Assembly: GCA_948099385.1 (NCBI GenBank)
Contig: CANUEZ040000069.1
Span: 1,259,501-1,323,500 of the forward strand
Reading direction: 5' to 3'
Origin: Fasciola hepatica
Taxonomy: Eukaryota; Platyhelminthes; Trematoda; Plagiorchiida; Fasciolidae
DNA: 64,000 nt
The position numbers and the translations under genes are program-made. Shown piece after piece: positions 58,431-64,000 of the stretch (position 1 is its first letter; each line of letters opens with the position of its first letter). The notes beneath the pieces were generated by a model. The model did no database searches and had not been told where the DNA came from. It saw only the letters and a list, made by a program, of their open reading frames with translations.

Positions 58431-59640
58431 CTACAACTCGTGTTCCAAAAAACAAAGCTTTTTAGAAGAGGTTATGGCATAGAGTGGAACTTGAGACGCG
58501 GTACATAAGAAGATAAACTTTCGATCTTTGTAAAACTGGGGCTTACTTGCTAGGACCAAGTAAGGATTTGGTCCAGTTTCACTCCAAGGTACTTTATAGA
58601 ATACGGGTTGCTTAGTTATTTCCAGTTGAAAGGATAATGGAGTGCAACAGTCAGTGAAATCGGAGCACTTATCGCCTCTTATAAAAGAGAGTAAAAAGGC
58701 ACCGTATTTGGGGGGCTTAATGGTCAAGAATGATATCGTACTCGTATTTGATAAGGAGGCTATTGTCGTGAGCGTGGATGGAAGATAAGTAGGCTGAAAA
58801 TAGAAACGGTGATAAAAGGGTACTCTGGGATTCACCGAAGGCAGGATTACCAAAATAAGAGCTGATGTCACTGTAGCTGGTGAACTGTTGACGGTTACGG
58901 AAATAACCATTCAGCAAAGAAATAGAGGGGGGTGGGGTCTTAACCACTGGAATGGGAAGAAAAGGCGAGCAGCTAATTCCTTCGGGCATAAATAAGGGCA
59001 TCACTGTAATTCAAGAAGCTGATCATAACTGCTTTTACCCTTACAAAGTGACGACAGAATGTAATGTACCAGGGTGACAGGGGCATCAAAAGTGGACCGT
59101 GAAAGTCGGTAAACAAGGCGATGAGGGACCGAAACCTGAAGGAAAGACTCCACATGTGGGACAACTGACTTTTCAAAGCTATTGAAGTGCAAGAAGTGGG
59201 ACGGAACTTGGAAGAATTCTTTTCAGGAACAGTGATGATGGTTGCTAGTCTCTAGCAGTCGGCAATTTTTTGTCTTCTAGGTTTTGATTGAACAGTACTG
59301 AGGAAATGGGGAAGAGAACGGCCGCACTCTCCTTGAGGAGTTTGGGGCTAGAACCCAATGGTTCATAGGATCTCCTAGAATTCAGAATTTTTTCTTTGTA
59401 AGGGTTATGGATGTCAATACAAAAAGGAAGTACGTTTGAAGAGTCATCTTCGGCAAATATGAAAACGAAAGAGCCCAATTCCGCATTGAGTCACAAAATG
59501 GGGGCTTTGATATCCACAGCAGCAGACTTGCATACAGTTGAACATCCACATAAATATTTCAGTAGCCTCCGTGCCTCTTTATTGTTTTCACGTTAAAAGG
59601 TGTTGCGTGTAAATAAGCAGTTCGGTCTGAATGGCTCAAT
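58431..59640 (-). pseudogene. LINE reverse transcriptase, third type (decayed)
   Basis: Minus strand. The linker and N-terminal part read FVFIFAEDDSSNVLPFC and SSPKLLKESAAVLFPISSVL with LFNQNLEDKKLPT (59478-59260). The middle is frame-broken. The palm, in 59004-58717, reads RQQFTSYSDISSYFGNPAFG, then LLSPFLFSAYLSSIHAHDN and LLIKYEYDIIL: the YADD box is YEYD, so the first catalytic Asp position survives only in part. The 159-codon frame 58910-58431 covers the C-terminal part. Wording differs from families A and B. Confidence 0.75.
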
Positions 59641-59644
59641 CATG

Positions 59645-62165
59645 GTAGATTTCGTTAAGCTCTTGACCTCTGTGAAGTCCCTACGTTTAAAAGCGTATTC
59701 CTTTCAAAGGTGAAGCCGTTTAAGGTAAGGGAATGAGAAAAGACAGTATTAACAGGACCAAAACGATAACATACATAAAGATAAAGGAATGTATGCGTAG
59801 TATACTAAAGTTTGCACAATGGAATGAGTAAACTACTGGTGGCCATCAACAGAACATTTGGGTAAAATATAAACACTTACTAGTACAACAGAGCGAAAAC
59901 TACTCAGCTGTTTAGATTTGGATTCAGTGACAGAGGAACTAATGTTCACAGCTGAATCCCTAAACACGAGTTAGAAATTTTGGCCCCAATGATAGTTAAC
60001 GTACGTGATAAAAAAGCTCCCTCTCTTCCGTTGTGAAACAGGACGATCCACCAGATACCCAATGGAATCATTTAGCTCAGCTTTTCATTGTCGATATCCT
60101 GTGAGGACACTTTTATTGTGATAAGAGTACATCGAGCTGGAAATACTCAAATGACCTAACAAGGTTTGACAACATCAAAAAGTTACTCAGTATGGAACGA
60201 ATAATGTAGCTAATCATCAGAGAAAGACACGTGTTGTGTATGGGTCTTCTGCGAAGGACAGCCTACCAACCAGCTCCGTGTTTTCTAGAATCGCCTTTGA
60301 ACTTCCTGTAAACATTTTTCCATTCGTTCTGTACAATATTTCTGAAAGGAACCAAACAGTCACGTAAAATTCTTTCGTTGAAGGATTTCAGCCAATATTT
60401 GGAACATGTTATCGTAGTCTGCATTATTTTATTAAGACACTTATTTGCAATTAAGTTAAAAAACACAGAACAGTAAACCAGGTAATGTACACATGATTAT
60501 GTAATAAATTCCGAGGGTGATGGAACATTTCGACCAAATTTAAGGCCCTCGCCAATTTCCAGCATATGCAATGGGTTCAGATGAAACTGGTATTCTGAAT
60601 GCTCCATTGGTTTACTGCCATTCCGCATTTGTATCATTACCTTTGACAACAATTCAGCGTTTCACTCGGTCCTTTTTGCCTCCAACAAAACACCATCAAT
60701 CAAACTGCTGGCTATCTTAATGGTTGCCCAGACAGATGTTTGAGGATTCTGTGCGATCTGATGTACCCCACTGCTGGTTCAAACATCGCTCAACCTTCGA
60801 TTACCTCCCTGGCTCTCCCGCTGCTGTGAAGTAATAAATACAAAATCGGTTACCCGGATCGGCAACTTCGAACTCGATGGAGTTTTTGAATTGTGTCATT
60901 TACAGTATGGCTCGAGATGCCCATTGAAAGGCTTCAGCTCTAATCTCGGCAGGTCGAATGCTGAAATATTGGTTGTGTCAAGCAGTCTCAATGATTTATA
61001 TTCATCGATAACTTTCCCAACTAGATGTTGATATTTTGAAACGTGTGAGAAGCTCCGTTTTCTCTTTAGCTAACAGCAATTATCTAGTTCTATCACTTTC
61101 ATTCTATAGATATTGACATCGTTAAGCCCACCATGGCTAGAAGTACATGACCAAGAGCTGATAAAATAAGTGGATTAGGCATTATCTAGGGTATATGAAA
61201 CTAAACTATCCCCAGAGGCCCGCACAGTTAACTTCCGTCGTTTCATGAAGTCCTTGTTCCTCGTCTGAGCACTTCCAATGAGTTTTCTTGTCAGGGTTCC
61301 ATTTTACAAGGATAGCGATTCAAGCAACACGTGGCCAATTCACACGAATCCGAAGACCAGAACGGTACCAAATTGAAAACCACGAAAATTGCATTCATAT
61401 ACAAACCTCATTTACGCGGCCAAGTAGACTTGACGGCAAAATTTAGCGGTTCAATGTCCCGTGGCCCAAGCACGACAGTCAGAAAAGGTTCAAACCCCAA
61501 TTCAAGTGTTGCGCACAGACAGACTAACGTGCACAAGTTTTGTTTATTGAAGTGCTTAGAAAAGTAATAACGGATGCGGTGAAATCCACAAAGCATGCAG
61601 AAAATTTGGAAGGATTCTCAAGATATATATATGGTTTACAGCTGGAGCTTCTCACGAGGTTTCACCAGTAACATAGGTGAAAGACCCATGTTAGCTCCAT
61701 TCGCGGTTTTCAAATGAGCCTTGGAAATTACAGACTCATCCAGTGCTGGGATCGGGCATTGCTTGAACAAGACGGTTATCCGATTATATCTATTTCCCAA
61801 CTTCTGAATGGACCTGACAGAGAGGATGCTCACAGACATTTACGTAGGCAGGTGGCTGTGTCCTGAAAGGCATAACCTTTTCCTAGGTACTTATTTGGGT
61901 TAAAGTTTATAATTACCACTGCCAACCAAATGCTACAACTCCCATTTGACTTGAATAAGTCTGTTGCTAGGTCTATATCCGCCATGATGCAAAGACGGAG
62001 TATTGCCGCAGTTACATATAATAGGGACACCCCACATCGGCCTGTCAAGGTACCTGGGGTTTGCGGCGGTGGAATGGCAAAATTATTTATCACCGACCGT
62101 CCACACGCCGAGATAAGAGCTACAAAAATACATGAAAAGTTATTGCTTGTCGATGGTTTCTGTCT
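59645..62165. other. Sequence without recognised element
   Basis: It may hold the gag, protease and RT of the Gypsy element whose integrase follows, but I could not recognise them. Frames at 60263-60466 (minus) and 61331-61567 (plus) are not identified. Confidence 0.4.
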
Positions 62166-63700
62166 GTGAGAAGGGCCGGCAATCAAAAAAGGAGTAAAAC
62201 TGCCCGTGATTTTTTGGTTAATCGAGAGGAATTCTGCTCACAACCCGACGGAGTACTGTATCATGGGGCCCAGCTGGTCATACTTCCTCTTATATGTAAA
62301 ACTGTTTTGTATGATTTGTATAAAGGGTCTTTTGGGGGTATAGGTGAAGCTGCTGGCAGCCTGAAGTGGATAAGGAAATGTGTTGAACCTGTCTGAAGAC
62401 GTTGGTCAAGTAATCAAAGAATGCACTATCAAAAAACTTTTTTTTAATCACTTTTCTACTCATTCTTGTTGATCGTCCCACACATTGTATTCCTGTAACA
62501 AGTTAAATACCTTTTGACCGTGGTGGCTGGAGAAGGACTCCCTGCTGTTGAACCTGCCTCATTACTCAGTTTGGTTCTTGGTCTGCTTTGGCCGAAGAGA
62601 ATCACTGGTGAGTTTTGTTGTCACTTAAATTTCCTTCCTGTAGTATAGTGCCGTGCTGTAAAATATTTGATGATTCCCAACTGCACCACGGTCTTTTAGC
62701 ATTTGGCCAAATAATCTAACCTGCCGAATTCTTGACTGCAATTTTTGTATATTTCTGCTTACTAGTGGAACCGACAAAGTGAAGGTGATCTTTGAGACCT
62801 GGCCACACTTGACTCAAAATTGGTTTTACAGTCCAATTTTGCACAACAGCGAAGAACTTTTATTCGTGCCGATCTAAAACCAAGTTGAAACGAAATACTT
62901 GGAAATTGTGGCCAGGTTCTTCGATTTCTGATATCTGCCCCTGTACGGAAAACATGCCCTCGTATTGACTGATTACAGCTCAAAATGACCCAAGGTGTTT
63001 TTAAAATCAACGCCAACCACACTATTTTCTTTAAGATCTCGATGAAGTGCTTCCACCGCGAAGGTACCCCACAATTGGCCCTCACAGGTAATAGATCATG
63101 TGCATCTGGGTTGATGTGCTATTTGACTATCACTGGCTGGCGGGTTCTTTGAAAGTCATATGTCCGGAATATGCCGTGAAAACTCTATCATGCAGTGTCA
63201 TTTGCATGGAGGAAATCTCTATCGTAGAGTTCTCATATATGCCTATTCCTCCATAACGCGAATTCGCCATATACTCACATTTAACAGCACACATCATTCA
63301 GCACTTTTCAAACACCCTTGTTTATATCACGTTTTTGGTAACTGTCACTTCGTTTGATTTGACCTCGAATTCTGTCGTGATGATCGCCCTTTGTCTTGAA
63401 TATTGTTTAACAACGGTTCTGGTTTGGTGATCATTTTGGCAGCATCGTTGAGGTCTGCATGGTTTTTATATTCATACTTTGCCAATCTAGTATGGTAGAA
63501 TATTTCAATCAATCTGTTTCCGGCATGGGACCGTTCGTTTGACTGCGCATTACTCGAATTGGGAATAATGACTTACTCAGAGTGCTTTCACCCCGGTCAA
63601 TCGGAAAAAGTTGTCGGAATCACAGGACGTCTTATAAATCCTTCTATTATGGTATAAGAATGTAGTGCATACGATAACGAAAGAAACTCAAGCAAGGTGG
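62166..63700 (+). pseudogene. Gypsy integrase region (decayed)
   Basis: Plus strand, several frames. DFLVNREEFCSQPDGVLYHG then AQLVILPLICKTVLYDLYK (62200-62330) fits the segment before the integrase zinc domain (G-V-L-Y...LVIP...VL-x2-LH-x-GH), with the His replaced. The core is suggested by YGKHALVLTDYSSK near 62945-62985 (first Asp) and FHREGTPQLALTGNRS near 63050-63100, where the second Asp box (VTDNGS) is degraded. Near 63585-63655 HPGQSEKVVGITGRLINPSI resembles the C-terminal tail. Each match is partial; the order supports the call. Confidence 0.5.
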
Positions 63701-63704
63701 TTCC

Positions 63705-64000
63705 AGCCTCGAATTATCAGATGCCACTGAGAGGCCTGGGTTCCAGTGATATAATATATATCCGAGGCAACGATCTTCGGTCAGCTAGTGGAATCAACCA
63801 GATACAATTTGTTTAATCCATTTCAGAGAGTATATACTTATTGTCACTTCTGAACACCGATGCTACCTTAGCCGGCTTCACTTCAAAGCAGCGTCTGAAA
63901 GCGTAGCGGAGACCAAACTGGGAAAGATGACCATCATAAACCAGTCGAGGTTGGCACAGTCAAGGGAACACAACTGCCACCTGCCAACCCAGTTCAAAAA
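63705..64000. other. End of window, nothing recognised
   Basis: No open frame of note and no element motif. The window ends in ordinary sequence. Confidence 0.4.

Noticed and set aside
61440..61510. tRNA-like B box (GGTTCAAACCCC) with a nearby TAGCGG
   Set aside because: No cloverleaf can be folded and the A box spacing is wrong; no acceptor stem.

Overview
The window looks like a transposon-rich stretch of a metazoan nuclear genome, most likely a parasitic flatworm and probably a digenean trematode. I infer this from the mix of elements: two CR1-like LINE families with zinc-finger or variant-type ORF1s, an RTE-like LINE of the type known from schistosomes, a CsRn1-like Gypsy element, other Gypsy and BEL/Pao elements, and a Penelope-like element with a GIY-YIG domain. 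There is no bacterial gene organisation, no operon, no rRNA and no convincing tRNA. No species can be named from the sequence alone.

Layout of the first 36.5 kb, which is almost wall-to-wall elements. 0.2-3.8 kb (minus): CR1-like LINE (family B). 4.2-5.9 kb (plus): decayed CsRn1-like Gypsy RNase H and integrase. 7.6-8.6 kb (minus): RTE-like LINE remnant. 9.3-13.2 kb (minus): near-full-length CR1-like LINE (family A) with a PHD finger in ORF1. 13.8-17.7 kb (plus): second family B copy. 17.8-19.2 kb (minus): Penelope-like element with an open 212-codon GIY-YIG frame and a perfect 64-bp inverted repeat. 23.0-23.3 kb: a 292-bp GAT run. 25.2-36.5 kb: a nest in which a minus-strand BEL/Pao element is split by a plus-strand Gypsy element, which itself holds a family A LINE in its 5' part and a 201-bp LTR-like insertion with a TATT duplication in its pol gene.

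From 36.5 to 64 kb recognisable sequence is sparser and more decayed, with more AT-rich filler: a DDE transposase remnant (40.4 kb), a probable BEL gag/protease fragment (41.9-42.9 kb), a Gypsy copy without the reverse-transcriptase core (45.5-47.8 kb), a second Gypsy fragment with protease and reverse transcriptase on the other strand (52.5-53.6 kb), a LINE fragment next to a BEL gag fragment (57.2-57.9 kb), a third LINE type (58.4-59.6 kb) and a last Gypsy integrase (62.2-63.7 kb). The only good candidates for host coding sequence are exon-like segments at 54.4-55.1 kb with strong splice sites and matching phase. Nearly every element frame carries stops and frameshifts, so none of the elements looks autonomous. 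The Penelope endonuclease frame is the one clearly intact element ORF. I found no new cellular system; the notable content is the nested architecture and the Penelope terminal structure.
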